DNA from: Leucobacter zeae
GTDB lineage: Bacteria > Actinomycetota > Actinomycetes > Actinomycetales > Microbacteriaceae
NCBI RefSeq assembly: GCF_016758175.1
Contig: NZ_QYAB01000002.1
Coordinates: 294,799-358,798, forward strand
Direction of reading: 5' to 3'
DNA: 64,000 bases
A program made the translations under genes and the position numbers. Numbering within the stretch: the first letter of the stretch is position 1; the number at the start of each line of letters is the position of its first letter. Positions 1-8,227 of this stretch are shown here, piece by piece. The notes under the pieces are model-generated. The model worked only from the letters and a program-made list of their open reading frames with translations. It was not told the DNA's origin and did no database searches.

Positions 1-765
1 GGTTGCAGACGGCGGCGCGCACATCGTCGATCTGCCGACCGTCGCGTTCGAGCACGCGGGCATGTAGGCGGCACCGCCGAGGTAGGCGCGGCGCAGCAGT
101 TCGGGATCGTCCTCGAGCGCGCGGGAGGGCCCCTGGGCGTGGCTCACGCGTCCGCTCGAGACGACCATCGCCTCGTCGGCGATGCCGAGGGCGAGGTGGG
201 TGAACTGCTCGACGAGCAGCACCCCGACGCCCGCGGCCGCGATCTGCTGGATCAGCGGGAGGAGGCGCATGAACACGACCGGCGCGAGGCCGAGCGACAT
301 TTCGTCGATGAGCAGGAAGCGCGGCTTCGACGCGAACGCCCGCGCGAGCACCACCATCTGCTGCTCGCCGCCCGACAGCAGCGCCGACTGCGAGTCGATC
401 CGCTTCTCGAGCTCGGGGAACGAGCTGAGGACCTCCTGGAGCGCCGCGTCGGTCTTGGCCGTGAGCAGGATGTTCTCGCGCACGGTGAGGGAGGGGAAGA
501 TCGCGCGTCCCTGCTCGATGTGCGCGATCCCGGCCCGCGAGCGCTGCACGCGCTTCCACTTCGCGATCGACCGACCGTCGACCGCGATGTCTCCCCCCGA
601 GTGCCCGATGACGCCGGACACGGATTCGAGCAGGCTCGTCTTGCCGGCGCCGTTGGGGCCCACGAGCGCGAGGATCTCGCCCTCGCGCAGCGTCAGATCG
701 ACGCCGGACACGACGGGCCCGGCGCCCCGGCTCACGCTCACGCCGCTCAGCTGCAGTCCGCTCAT
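1..765 (-). CDS. Branched-chain amino acid-type ABC transporter ATPase (LivF-like), 3' end outside window
   Basis: The second ATPase of the importer encoded just upstream; it binds ATP on the cytoplasmic face of the permeases. The frame shows Walker A GPNGAGKT near residue 32, a canonical LSGGEQQ signature, Walker B LLIDEMSLGLAP and the switch-histidine region typical of LivF. The ATG overlaps the stop of the fused permease/ATPase gene (ATGA), so translation is coupled. The usual LivF C-terminus (RAYLGG) is reached about 75 bases before the left edge. The frame is still open there, so the gene either has a short extra tail or stops just outside. A second open frame beginning with a GTG near position 53 could be the start of the next gene. 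Confidence 0.9.
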   Translation of the reverse strand, partial: MSGLQLSGVSVSRGAGPVVSGVDLTLREGEILALVGPNGAGKTSLLESVSGVIGHSGGDIAVDGRSIAKWKRVQRSRAGIAHIEQGRAIFPSLTVRENILLTAKTDAALQEVLSSFPELEKRIDSQSALLSGGEQQMVVLARAFASKPRFLLIDEMSLGLAPVVFMRLLPLIQQIAAAGVGVLLVEQFTHLALGIADEAMVVSSGRVSHAQGPSRALEDDPELLRRAYLGGAAYMPACSNATVGRSTMCAPPSAT

Positions 766-2534
766 GCCGTCTTCTCCGCATCTCCCATGTATGCCGCGAC
801 CACGGCCGGATCGTCGAGCACTTCGCGTGTGGACCCCTGCGCGAGGACCTTGCCGAAGTCGAGCACGGTGAGCTCGGTGCACACTGAGCGCACGAGATCG
901 AGATCGTGCTCGATGATCACGATCGCGGTGTCGAACCGCGAGGGGATCCGCGTGAGCCGGTGCCCGAACTGCAGGTGCTCCTCGTGCGACAGACCGGCCG
1001 CCGGCTCGTCGAGGATCAGCACGCGCGGGCCGGAGAGCACCGCGGCCGCGACCTCGATGAGGCGGCGCGTGCCGACGTCCACGTTCGCCAGCTGCTCCTC
1101 GGGCGGCGGGCAGCCGAGGAACGCGAGGGCGTCGGCGAGCTCGTCGTGATCGAGGCGCTTACGGGCGACGAAGCGCACGTAGGCCTCCACCGACAGCTGC
1201 GGGGGTACGCGATCCTGCTGGAAGGTACGGCGCAGCCCGCGGCGGGCGCGGGCCACGGGGGAGAGGCGCGTGATGTCCTCCCCGTCGAGCAGCACGGTGC
1301 CGGTGTGCTGCGGCAGGAAGCCGCTGACGGCGTCCACGAAGGTCGACTTTCCTGCGCCGTTCGGGCCGATGAGTCCCATGATGCTGCGTGGCTTGACGCT
1401 CAGCGACACGTCGTCGTTGGCCTTGAGACTGCCGAATTGCACGCCGAGGGCGCGGACCTCGAGCACGGGGGCCGCGTCCGCCGGCACGGGCTCGGCCGCT
1501 TCGGGGACCGCGAACACGTCGAGTGCGGTCGTGCCTGCTTCGGCCGAGGCCTCCGCTGCGGCCGCGATGGCCGCCGCCCGGCGCTGCTTGCCGCGCTTGC
1601 GGATCGCGCCGCGGATCACCTCGCCGAGGTTCGAGCCGCCGGTGAGGGCCTGGATGCCGAGGATGCCGAAGACGACGAATCCCCAGTCCTGGGGTACTCC
1701 CCAGCGCTTCAGCAGCTCCGGAACCAGCACCCACAGGATGCCGCCGAAGATCGCCATATCGATCAGGTAGGCGCCGCTCATGATCGCGAGGATGTAGAGG
1801 GCGAGCGACTGGATCGGGGTGAAGCTCGACGCGTAGGGGATGCCGACCTGGCCCGCGAGCAGGCCGCCGGACACGCCGCCGAGCGCGGCGCTCACGGCGA
1901 ACGCGGAGAGCTTCGCCATGCGCACGCTCTGGCCGACCGCGGCGGTGCCGCGCTCCGAGAACGCGACGGCCTTCCAGCTGCTGCCCACCCGGCTGCGCTG
2001 CAGCAGGAAGACACCGACCGCGCAGACGACGAGTACGATCACGGCGAAGAAGAAGTACTCGCGGTCGTTCGAGAACATGTCAGGGCGCTCGACGGAAAGG
2101 CCGTCCTTCTGCCCGGGGAACTGGGTCTGCACGAGCAGGACGTCGAAGGCCGCGGCGAACCCGAGCGTGACGACCGCGAGGTTCACGCCGCGCAGGCGCA
2201 GGGCGGGAAGGCCGATCAGCACGCCCGCGAGGGCCGCGACGACGGCTCCTGCGATGAGCCACACGACGAAGCCGCCGGGGGTCTCGTTCTTGTTGAGGAA
2301 GGTCACGACCCACGCGCCGATGGCGCCGAAGGTGAGCTGGCAGAGCGCGATGATGCCGGCCGAGCCGGTGACGATGCCGAGGCCGAGGATCGAGATCGTC
2401 GCTGTCACCATGCTGATGGCGAGGTAGACGACGTAGCCCGACAGGCTGACGCTCAGGGCGTAGCCGACGCCGATGGCGGCGACCGCGACGACGATCGGGA
2501 GAACGGTGCGCAGGCGCCGATCAGCGAGCAGCAT
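762..2534 (-). CDS. Fused ABC permease and ATPase (LivM-LivG fusion)
   Basis: Membrane permease and first ATPase of a LivFGHMJ-type importer in a single 590-residue chain. Residues about 1-310 are hydrophobic, with the LivM pattern (ALRLRGVNLAVVTLGFA at about 111-127). A charged, alanine-rich linker follows (about 312-355), then an ABC ATPase with Walker A GPNGAGKS at 390-397 and Walker B LILDEPAAGLS. The signature position reads VDVGTRR instead of an LSGGQ-like motif, which is unusual even for LivG. The start is set by AGGAGG eight bases upstream of ATG, and it overlaps the end of the LivH-like gene by 14 bases. LivM-LivG fusions are known in actinobacteria and proteobacteria. The substrate cannot be read from the sequence. 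Confidence 0.9.
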   Translation of the reverse strand: MLLADRRLRTVLPIVVAVAAIGVGYALSVSLSGYVVYLAISMVTATISILGLGIVTGSAGIIALCQLTFGAIGAWVVTFLNKNETPGGFVVWLIAGAVVAALAGVLIGLPALRLRGVNLAVVTLGFAAAFDVLLVQTQFPGQKDGLSVERPDMFSNDREYFFFAVIVLVVCAVGVFLLQRSRVGSSWKAVAFSERGTAAVGQSVRMAKLSAFAVSAALGGVSGGLLAGQVGIPYASSFTPIQSLALYILAIMSGAYLIDMAIFGGILWVLVPELLKRWGVPQDWGFVVFGILGIQALTGGSNLGEVIRGAIRKRGKQRRAAAIAAAAEASAEAGTTALDVFAVPEAAEPVPADAAPVLEVRALGVQFGSLKANDDVSLSVKPRSIMGLIGPNGAGKSTFVDAVSGFLPQHTGTVLLDGEDITRLSPVARARRGLRRTFQQDRVPPQLSVEAYVRFVARKRLDHDELADALAFLGCPPPEEQLANVDVGTRRLIEVAAAVLSGPRVLILDEPAAGLSHEEHLQFGHRLTRIPSRFDTAIVIIEHDLDLVRSVCTELTVLDFGKVLAQGSTREVLDDPAVVAAYMGDAEKTA

Positions 2535-3396
2535 CCCACACCTCCTTTCGCTGCGACCACAGCAGCAGGATGACGATGCAGATGAGCGGAACGAAGTTCC
2601 TCACGAGCGTGAGAGCGTTGACCTGGGCCACCATGCCGTTGATGAGGCCGAGGAGCAGCCCGCCGACGACTGCGAGGTCGAGTCGCTTGAAGCCGCCGAG
2701 CAGCGCCGCGGCCGCGGCCGGGATGATGAGCATCGACAGCGTGACGGCGTCGTTCGATTGGGTCGGGGCGATGATGAGGATCGTCACTGCGCCGATCGCG
2801 CCGGTGACCGCCCACACACCGACGGCGAGCGGCTTCGAGGAGATGCCGATGAGTTCGGCGGTGGTCGGCCGGTCCGACAGCGCGCGAAGCTTCGTCCCCA
2901 CCGTCGTTTTGCGCAGCACGAGCCCGGCCGAGAGCGCGACGAGGATCGCCAGCGACACGGTGATGACGGTGACCCAGCTGACCACGACGCCCGCGAGCGA
3001 GAACGCCGGTCCGTTGAAGATCGGCTCGAACGGCTGCGGTTTGTTCCCGAACAGGATGTATGACAGCGACATCAGCAGCAGGAACGGCCCGACGGTCATG
3101 GCCGAGCGCGTCGAGAGGTCGGCCTCGGAGAGCCAGGTGGCGGCGATCCAGCCGATCAGCGCGCTGAGCAGTGCGCCGACGAGCACGCCGGCGATGGTCG
3201 CGAGCCACACCGGCATGCCGAGCTTGCTCGCGAACCAGACCGCGACGAACGCGGCGAACATGCCGGTCGCCGCCTGCGCGAAGTTCACGACGCGCACGAG
3301 GCGCGACATGAGTGTGAGCGTGACCGCGAACACCGCGTACACGCCTCCGGCGGCGAGGCCCGAGAGCGCGCCCTGCAGGAGTGCGCCGCCGTTCAC
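2521..3396 (-). CDS. Branched-chain amino acid-type ABC transporter permease (LivH-like)
   Basis: Integral membrane subunit, 291 residues, with about eight hydrophobic segments and the LivH-typical N-terminus (LQGALSGLAAGGVYAVFAVTLTLM). It pairs with the LivM half of the next gene to form the channel. The start is a GTG with GGAGG seven bases before it. The 3' end overlaps the next gene by 14 bases. A 172-base gap with a strong hairpin separates it from the binding-protein gene upstream, so binding protein and channel may be expressed at different levels. In family members, substrates include leucine, isoleucine, valine, urea, amides and aromatic acids. Confidence 0.9.
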   Translation of the reverse strand: MNGGALLQGALSGLAAGGVYAVFAVTLTLMSRLVRVVNFAQAATGMFAAFVAVWFASKLGMPVWLATIAGVLVGALLSALIGWIAATWLSEADLSTRSAMTVGPFLLLMSLSYILFGNKPQPFEPIFNGPAFSLAGVVVSWVTVITVSLAILVALSAGLVLRKTTVGTKLRALSDRPTTAELIGISSKPLAVGVWAVTGAIGAVTILIIAPTQSNDAVTLSMLIIPAAAAALLGGFKRLDLAVVGGLLLGLINGMVAQVNALTLVRNFVPLICIVILLLWSQRKEVWDAAR

Positions 3397-3459
3397 GGCC
3401 GCCTCCAGGCGGATCGGGATCGGGAAGTGTCAGTCATGGGGATCCTTCAGAAGCTAGTC

Positions 3460-3533
3460 GCCGACCGAGCGAGTGGAGCGAGTCGAAATCCTCGTGCGGA
3501 GGGGTTTCGACTCGCTCCACTCGCTCAATCGGC
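3460..3533. repeat. Near-perfect 31-bp inverted repeat (REP-like hairpin)
   Basis: The arms 3460-3491 and 3503-3533 are complementary over about 30 bases, apart from one small bulge and two mismatches near the outer end; the loop is about 11 bases. The arms carry the phrase GAGCGAGTGGAGCGAGTCGAAA. It lies between the binding-protein gene and the permease gene on the minus strand. It has no T-run, so it may be an mRNA-stabilising or partial-termination hairpin within the operon, or a copy of a dispersed extragenic palindrome. Confidence 0.8.
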
Positions 3534-3568
3534 AGCGGTGTGTTGCACGGCGGGAAGCCGACGGAACA

Positions 3569-4750
3569 TCAGTTCGCGGGGATCATCAGCCAGTCGTCGG
3601 CAGCCTGCTCCCATGCGTTCTTGCCGGACTTGAGGGTGACTGGCCAGCCGCCGGGCTGGAAGTCCTGTGCAGCGATCTTGTCGAATTCGTAGGGGTAGGC
3701 GATCATCGGGTTCTCGATCGGCTGCATATCGGCGAGCGCCCGGTTGACGCTTTCACGTGTGATGTCGCCCTCGATGCTCTCCAGTACCTCGACCATGAAG
3801 GTCGCGGCGAGGTAGCCGCCCTGGCTGAACGAGGTCAGCGTGATGTCGTTCTCCTCCATCAGCGACTTCCAGTCGGCGTTGATCTCGTTGTCCTCCGTGA
3901 ACGGGTAGAACTCGGCTGGTACGTAGACGCCCGCCGCGCTGTTGGACACGGCCTTCGCGAAGCTCTCGCTGTACACGGAGGTCAGCATCAGGAAGGTGAC
4001 GTCGTCCCAGCCCTGCTGGTTCGCCGCCTTGATCATGCCGATGGCGTCGGGCTCGACGTTGTTGGTCACGACGCCGTCGCAGCCGGCCTCCTTGGCCTTC
4101 ACGACGTAGGGCGTGTAGTCGGCCCCGCCGTACGGCACCGTGTCGTCCACGAGCTTCGGCTTCTTCCCGGTGATCTCGCTCCAGCGATCCACCGCGGCCT
4201 TGTAGGCGGGCCCGGTGGATCCGATGACGCTCGTCAGCACGCAGAGGTTCTCGAGACCGAGCTCCTCTGAGCCGTAGAGCATGGTGAGCGTGGTGTCGTT
4301 GAACGGGCCGATGTTGGCCGGCGCGATGTTGGGCGAGTTGAAGCAGCCGGGATCGACGCCGATGCCCTGGATCGAGCGGACGTCCTCCTGCTCGTAGTAC
4401 TTCGCGTTGATCTCGCAGTCGAGCAGCGAGGCGCCTCCGACGAGCGCGACGACCTCGTCGCTGCCGACGAGTTCGCGGGCCGAAGCGGTCGCGGTCGCCG
4501 GGTCTGCCTTGTCGTCGGTGGCCTTGTACTCGATCTTGTGGCCGTTGATGCCGCCGTCGGCATTGACCTCGTCGAAGACGGCCTTCGCCGCTTCCGAAGC
4601 CTCGGGAAAGGTGGCCGGGCCGCTGATGGTGTTGACGGAGCCGAGCTTGATGGGAGCATCGTCGCCCCCGCCGCTGCCTCCCGCGCAACCGCTCAGCGCG
4701 AGCGCGGCGACGGCCGTCAGCGCGGCTGCGCCCAGAATGCGTGACTTCAT
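3569..4750 (-). CDS. ABC transporter substrate-binding lipoprotein (LivJ/Peripla_BP_6-like)
   Basis: Extracellular lipid-anchored receptor of the adjacent importer, 393 residues. The N-terminus is a lipoprotein signal with lipobox ALSGC and the acylated cysteine at residue 22, followed by a Gly/Ser linker. The mature part follows the leucine/isoleucine/valine-binding fold (IKLGSVNTISGPATFPEASEA near the start, then two Rossmann-like lobes). It is the most upstream transporter gene, preceded by the MoaF-family gene 63 bases away on the same strand. The ligand is unknown. The company of an amino-alcohol-type kinase and a PLP lyase suggests an amine or amino acid derivative, which is inference only. 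Confidence 0.9.
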   Translation of the reverse strand: MKSRILGAAALTAVAALALSGCAGGSGGGDDAPIKLGSVNTISGPATFPEASEAAKAVFDEVNADGGINGHKIEYKATDDKADPATATASARELVGSDEVVALVGGASLLDCEINAKYYEQEDVRSIQGIGVDPGCFNSPNIAPANIGPFNDTTLTMLYGSEELGLENLCVLTSVIGSTGPAYKAAVDRWSEITGKKPKLVDDTVPYGGADYTPYVVKAKEAGCDGVVTNNVEPDAIGMIKAANQQGWDDVTFLMLTSVYSESFAKAVSNSAAGVYVPAEFYPFTEDNEINADWKSLMEENDITLTSFSQGGYLAATFMVEVLESIEGDITRESVNRALADMQPIENPMIAYPYEFDKIAAQDFQPGGWPVTLKSGKNAWEQAADDWLMIPAN

Positions 4751-4813
4751 CGTGTGTCCTCTCGGGATGGATGTGCTGGTACTGGTGAAGATCGTGGGTG
4801 CGAGGGGCCGGGC

Positions 4814-5632
4814 TCAGACGGGCTGCGCATCCGGGTACGCGACGGTGCCGAGGGGGTAGATGTGCCCTCCGGCCCGCGAGTGCTCGGAGACCCCGTCGCC
4901 GGTGATGCCGAGGAAGATGCCCGTGGTCATGAGGTCGTAGCCGAGGTCGTGGAGCCACACGCTCGCGACCGAGATGCGGAACTCGCGGAAGCAGAAGAGG
5001 TAGAGCCCGTCGTCGAGCTTCCACACCGTCGAGAGGTCCATGTCGCCGTGGCCCCGCTGCACGCCCTGGAGGTTCTGCCAGGCATAGCGCTCGCTCGACA
5101 TGTAGACGTGCTCGTACAGGTGCTCCGGGCTGTAGCGGTAGACGTTGCGCATGCCGATGAGGTCGCGCGACGCCGCGGGGGCCTCGCCGGTCGCCGCGAT
5201 GCCGTCGATCGTCGCGGCGTGGAACTCCTGCTTCACCTGGGGCTCGCCCTCGACGCGTTCGGCGTCGATGCGTGAGCGGGTCACGATCGCGCGCCCGGTG
5301 CGCTCCGACCATACGACGGTCACCGCCTCGCGCTCACGCGATTCGAGCGGCAGATTGAGGAAGTAGACGCCGTCGCGCACGCGAACCGCGTCGTAGGGGT
5401 CAACGGCGTCGCGCGCATCGATCGCGCCGGTGGCGCTCCACGTGGCCGTGCCTGCGCCGAACGCCGCGGTGAGCGCGCTGCCGTCGTCGAGGGTGAGGGT
5501 GAGGGTGCGCCCCTCGAGCGAGACCCCGGGCAGGCGGTACGTGTCGATCCCTGCAGCGAACTCGTCGTACGTCGCCCAGTCGTCGACGCCTCTGCGCTCG
5601 TCGGTGATCGATCCGATTCGCGTGTCGGTCAT
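4814..5632 (-). CDS. MoaF family protein
   Basis: A 272-residue protein that reads along its whole length like the MoaF family (N- and C-terminal MoaF domains), with a repeated beta-rich pattern: a first half with a DGVYFLNLPLESREREAVTVVW-type core, and a second half with YSPEHLYEHVYMSSERYAWQ and DDGLYLFCFREFRI. Databases often call this a molybdenum cofactor protein. As I recall, the name comes from the monoamine-regulated moaEF operon of Klebsiella aerogenes, and no cofactor role is established. The start chosen is the ATG at 5632 behind an AGGGGG stretch; longer upstream frames lack similarity. The neighbours (FeaR-like regulator, transporter) fit an amine-catabolic role. Confidence 0.75.
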   Translation of the reverse strand: MTDTRIGSITDERRGVDDWATYDEFAAGIDTYRLPGVSLEGRTLTLTLDDGSALTAAFGAGTATWSATGAIDARDAVDPYDAVRVRDGVYFLNLPLESREREAVTVVWSERTGRAIVTRSRIDAERVEGEPQVKQEFHAATIDGIAATGEAPAASRDLIGMRNVYRYSPEHLYEHVYMSSERYAWQNLQGVQRGHGDMDLSTVWKLDDGLYLFCFREFRISVASVWLHDLGYDLMTTGIFLGITGDGVSEHSRAGGHIYPLGTVAYPDAQPV

Positions 5633-5747
5633 GTCCCTGCCCCCTGCACTGCTCCGTTGCCCGTGATGCGGGGTGGGCGCCGCTCGGCCGGTTCGCACGT
5701 GTCGAATCCGGGGCCGGGAGGCGTCGCTGCCCGCTGCTGCTGCCGCA

Positions 5748-5808
5748 ACTGTACGCAGAGTTCAGAGTTTTTCGAGGCCCGCGGGTCAGGCACTTCCGCC
5801 TGAGTCAA
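5748..5808 (-). promoter_or_regulatory. Possible promoter and regulator site in the 227-bp gap before the MoaF gene
   Basis: On the minus strand a TACAGT hexamer (5748-5753) could be a -10 box. A 6-bp inverted repeat TCAGGC/GCCTGA (5786-5803) and a TTGACT (5803-5808) lie upstream of it, but not at standard -35 spacing. The gap follows the AraC-type regulator gene and precedes the MoaF and transporter genes, so a regulated internal promoter is reasonable. Weak evidence. Confidence 0.25.
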
Positions 5809-5859
5809 GCCGTGTTCGTCCCACGACAACCCGGGTCACGGAATGGTTGCGGATCCCGC

Positions 5860-6903
5860 TCAGGTGTTGCGCAGTTCGCTGGGCGAGACCCCGTACGTGG
5901 TCTTGAACACCCGGCTGAAATGCGCCGCGTCGGTGAGGCCCCAGCGTGCTGCGATCGCTGAGACGGTACGGTCGGCGAGCACGGGATCGAGCAGGTCGGT
6001 GCGGCAGCGCTCGAGCCGGCGCTCGCGGATCCAGGTCGACACGGTCGTGTCGGCCTCGCGGAAGAGCGCGTGCAGGTGCCGGGTGGAGACGTAGTGCGCT
6101 GCCGCGATGCTGCTGGGGGAGAGTTCGGGGGACGCGAGATGCGTGTCGATGTACGCGTAGATCTTCTGCATGAGGAGGCGGTGCGGGTCGCGCTGCGCCG
6201 GATCGGCGCCGAGCACGCTCGAGAAGAGCATGGTCATCAGGTCGAGACTCGTGTGGGCGAGCTTCGTGCGGAGGCGGCCGTCGAGCTCGGAGAGCTGCGC
6301 CGGGAACTGCGAGAGGAACGCGGTCACGATGGGGGTGAGCCCGCCGTTCTCGGTGCCGAAGGACACGGCGGTGAGCTGCTCCGTGAACGGAGCGGGCAAG
6401 TCGAGACGATCCTTCGGGAACATCATGATGAGGTTGCGGAAATCCTGGTCGAACAGGAGCGAGTACGGTCTCGAGGTGTCGTAGACGGAGAGGTCCCCCG
6501 GGCGCATCACCACCTCCCGGCCGTTCTGCACGAGGATGCTGCTGCCTGCGAGCAGCAGGCTCACCTTGTAGTACCCGCTGCCGCCGTCTGCGATGTTCTC
6601 CGGCGTGCGCTCGACCAGGTGGGGCTTCGCCGCGACCTCGGTGAACACGACGTCGTCCGCCTCGACGGATTGCATCCGCCCCGTGAACGGACGATCGGTC
6701 TCGGCCGACACCTGCAGGGGGACGAACGAGGAGGCGACCATGCTGCGGAACGCCGCGAGGCTGTCCGCCCGCGCGGGTCCGCCCGGAGCCGCTGGACGCA
6801 GGGACCCGCCGTCGGGACGCGCCGGAACCCGGCCGGGGCCCGCCTCCGCCCGCTGAGCGGGAGCTGCCGGCCGGAATGCGTTCTGCTGCGCTGCAATGTG
6901 CAT
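5860..6903 (-). CDS. AraC family transcriptional regulator, FeaR-like
   Basis: DNA-binding regulator of 347 residues. Residues about 50-220 form an AraC_binding_2/cupin-like sensor (YYKVSLLLAGSSILVQNGREVVMRPGDLSVYDTSRPY). The last 100 residues hold the two helix-turn-helices of AraC (HYVSTRHLHALFREADTTVSTWIRERRLERC and DAAHFSRVFKTTYGVSPSELR). This sensor type is shared with FeaR, which controls tyramine/phenylethylamine catabolism in E. coli. The first 45 residues are Ala/Pro/Arg-rich and probably disordered. An AGAGGTG sequence about nine bases before ATG supports the long start. It sits 27 bases after the class III aminotransferase gene, likely in the same transcript, and probably controls it and the MoaF/transporter genes. 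Confidence 0.85.
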   Translation of the reverse strand: MHIAAQQNAFRPAAPAQRAEAGPGRVPARPDGGSLRPAAPGGPARADSLAAFRSMVASSFVPLQVSAETDRPFTGRMQSVEADDVVFTEVAAKPHLVERTPENIADGGSGYYKVSLLLAGSSILVQNGREVVMRPGDLSVYDTSRPYSLLFDQDFRNLIMMFPKDRLDLPAPFTEQLTAVSFGTENGGLTPIVTAFLSQFPAQLSELDGRLRTKLAHTSLDLMTMLFSSVLGADPAQRDPHRLLMQKIYAYIDTHLASPELSPSSIAAAHYVSTRHLHALFREADTTVSTWIRERRLERCRTDLLDPVLADRTVSAIAARWGLTDAAHFSRVFKTTYGVSPSELRNT

Positions 6904-6930
6904 GGCTGACTCACCTCTTGGACGTCGAGA

Positions 6931-8205
6931 CTACACGGAAACCTCGTCGAGCGCCGCAGCGAGCGCGTCGAGCAGGATCGGCAGTTCCGCCTGTCCGAAG
7001 GCGAGCGGCGGACGCACCTTCAGCACGCTCTCGTCGCGGCCGATCCGCGAGATGAGCACCTTGCGGGCCTTGACCCCCTCGACGACCTGCTTGGCGAGGT
7101 GCGGAGCGGGGGCTCCGTCGACCGCGAAGTCGAGGCCGAGGAACATCCCGGTGCCCTTGGCGGAACGCACGAAGTCGTACTGCCCGGCGAACTCGCGGAA
7201 ACGGGCGAGGGCCTCGGCGCCGAGGGTCGCGGCGCGCGTCATCAGCTGCTTCTCCTCCATCTCGACGAGCACGGCCTCGCCGACCGCCGCCGAGACGGGG
7301 TTGCCCGCGAAGGTGTTGAAGAACTCGTTGCGGGAACCGAACGCGTCGAGCACGGCCTCGCTCGTCACGACGGCCGACATCGGGTGGCCGTTCCCCATGG
7401 GCTTGCCGAGCGTCACGAGGTCGGGGGTCATTCCGGCGAACTGGTAGCCCCACATGTGGCTGCCCGTACGGCCGAAGCCGCTCTGCACCTCGTCGGCGAT
7501 GACCATGCCGCCCGCGGCCCGCACCCGGTCGACGATGCCCGTCACCAGCCCGGCGGGCACACGAGGCATGCCCTCGGTCGAGAAGAGCGAGTCGAAGAGG
7601 CAGGCGGCGACGCCGTAGCCCGCCTCCTGGAGGGAGGCGATCGACGCATCGAGGGAGGCGAGCGCCTCGGAGAGCACCTCGGCATCAGGGCGCGGGTCGC
7701 GGTCCAGGTCGGGGATCCGCAGCGTGCGCACGTGGGGATCGAGGGGGACCGCGGTCTGCAGCCCCGTGGTCAGGCCTGCGAGCGTGATCGTCGTCCCGTG
7801 GTAGCTGTAGTCCGAGACGATCATGCCGATGTTCCCGGTGAGCTGCCGCGCGATCCGGATCGCGAGCTCGTTGGCCTCGGATCCCGAGTTGCCGAAGAAG
7901 ATCCGGTCGAGGTGCGGGTCGAACGTCGCGAGCAGCCGTTCCGAGTAGTCGATGACGCGTTCGTTGAGGTATCGGGTGTGCACGTTGAGGGTCGCCGCCT
8001 GCTCGGAGAGCGCGCGGACGACGCGGTCGTTGCAATGGCCCACGTGGGGCACGTTGTTGTACCCGTCGAGGTAGCGGTCGCCGTTCGCCTCGGTGAACCA
8101 CACGCCCTTGGCCGACACGAACTGCAGCGGCTCGGAGTAGAACAGCGGGGAGTAGGGGCCGATGGTGCGGTTGCGGCGGGCGAGGAGGTCCGAGGTGGAG
8201 GTCAT
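6931..8205 (-). CDS. Class III PLP enzyme, AGXT2L/phospho-lyase-like aminotransferase family
   Basis: PLP-dependent fold-type I enzyme of 424 residues. Diagnostic stretches are YLDGYNNVPHVGHC, the FFGNSGSEANELAIRIAR cofactor loop, ADEVQSGFGRTG and the Schiff-base lysine K268 in TLGKPMGNGHP. The NNVPHVGHC and GKPMGNGHP forms are those of the AGXT2L1/AGXT2L2 branch, whose animal members are not transaminases but phospho-lyases acting on phosphoethanolamine and phosphohydroxylysine. The gene directly upstream, 22 bases away, is a kinase of the family that makes such substrates. I therefore infer elimination of phosphate and ammonia from a phosphorylated amino alcohol, giving an aldehyde; an ordinary omega-transaminase remains possible. 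Confidence 0.85.
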   Translation of the reverse strand: MTSTSDLLARRNRTIGPYSPLFYSEPLQFVSAKGVWFTEANGDRYLDGYNNVPHVGHCNDRVVRALSEQAATLNVHTRYLNERVIDYSERLLATFDPHLDRIFFGNSGSEANELAIRIARQLTGNIGMIVSDYSYHGTTITLAGLTTGLQTAVPLDPHVRTLRIPDLDRDPRPDAEVLSEALASLDASIASLQEAGYGVAACLFDSLFSTEGMPRVPAGLVTGIVDRVRAAGGMVIADEVQSGFGRTGSHMWGYQFAGMTPDLVTLGKPMGNGHPMSAVVTSEAVLDAFGSRNEFFNTFAGNPVSAAVGEAVLVEMEEKQLMTRAATLGAEALARFREFAGQYDFVRSAKGTGMFLGLDFAVDGAPAPHLAKQVVEGVKARKVLISRIGRDESVLKVRPPLAFGQAELPILLDALAAALDEVSV

Positions 8206-8227
8206 GCGAAGATCCGTTCGTTGGAGG

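Noticed and set aside
4814-5632. Molybdenum cofactor biosynthesis role for the MoaF protein
   Set aside because: No other cofactor gene or molybdoenzyme is in the window, and the name appears to derive from a monoamine-regulated operon.
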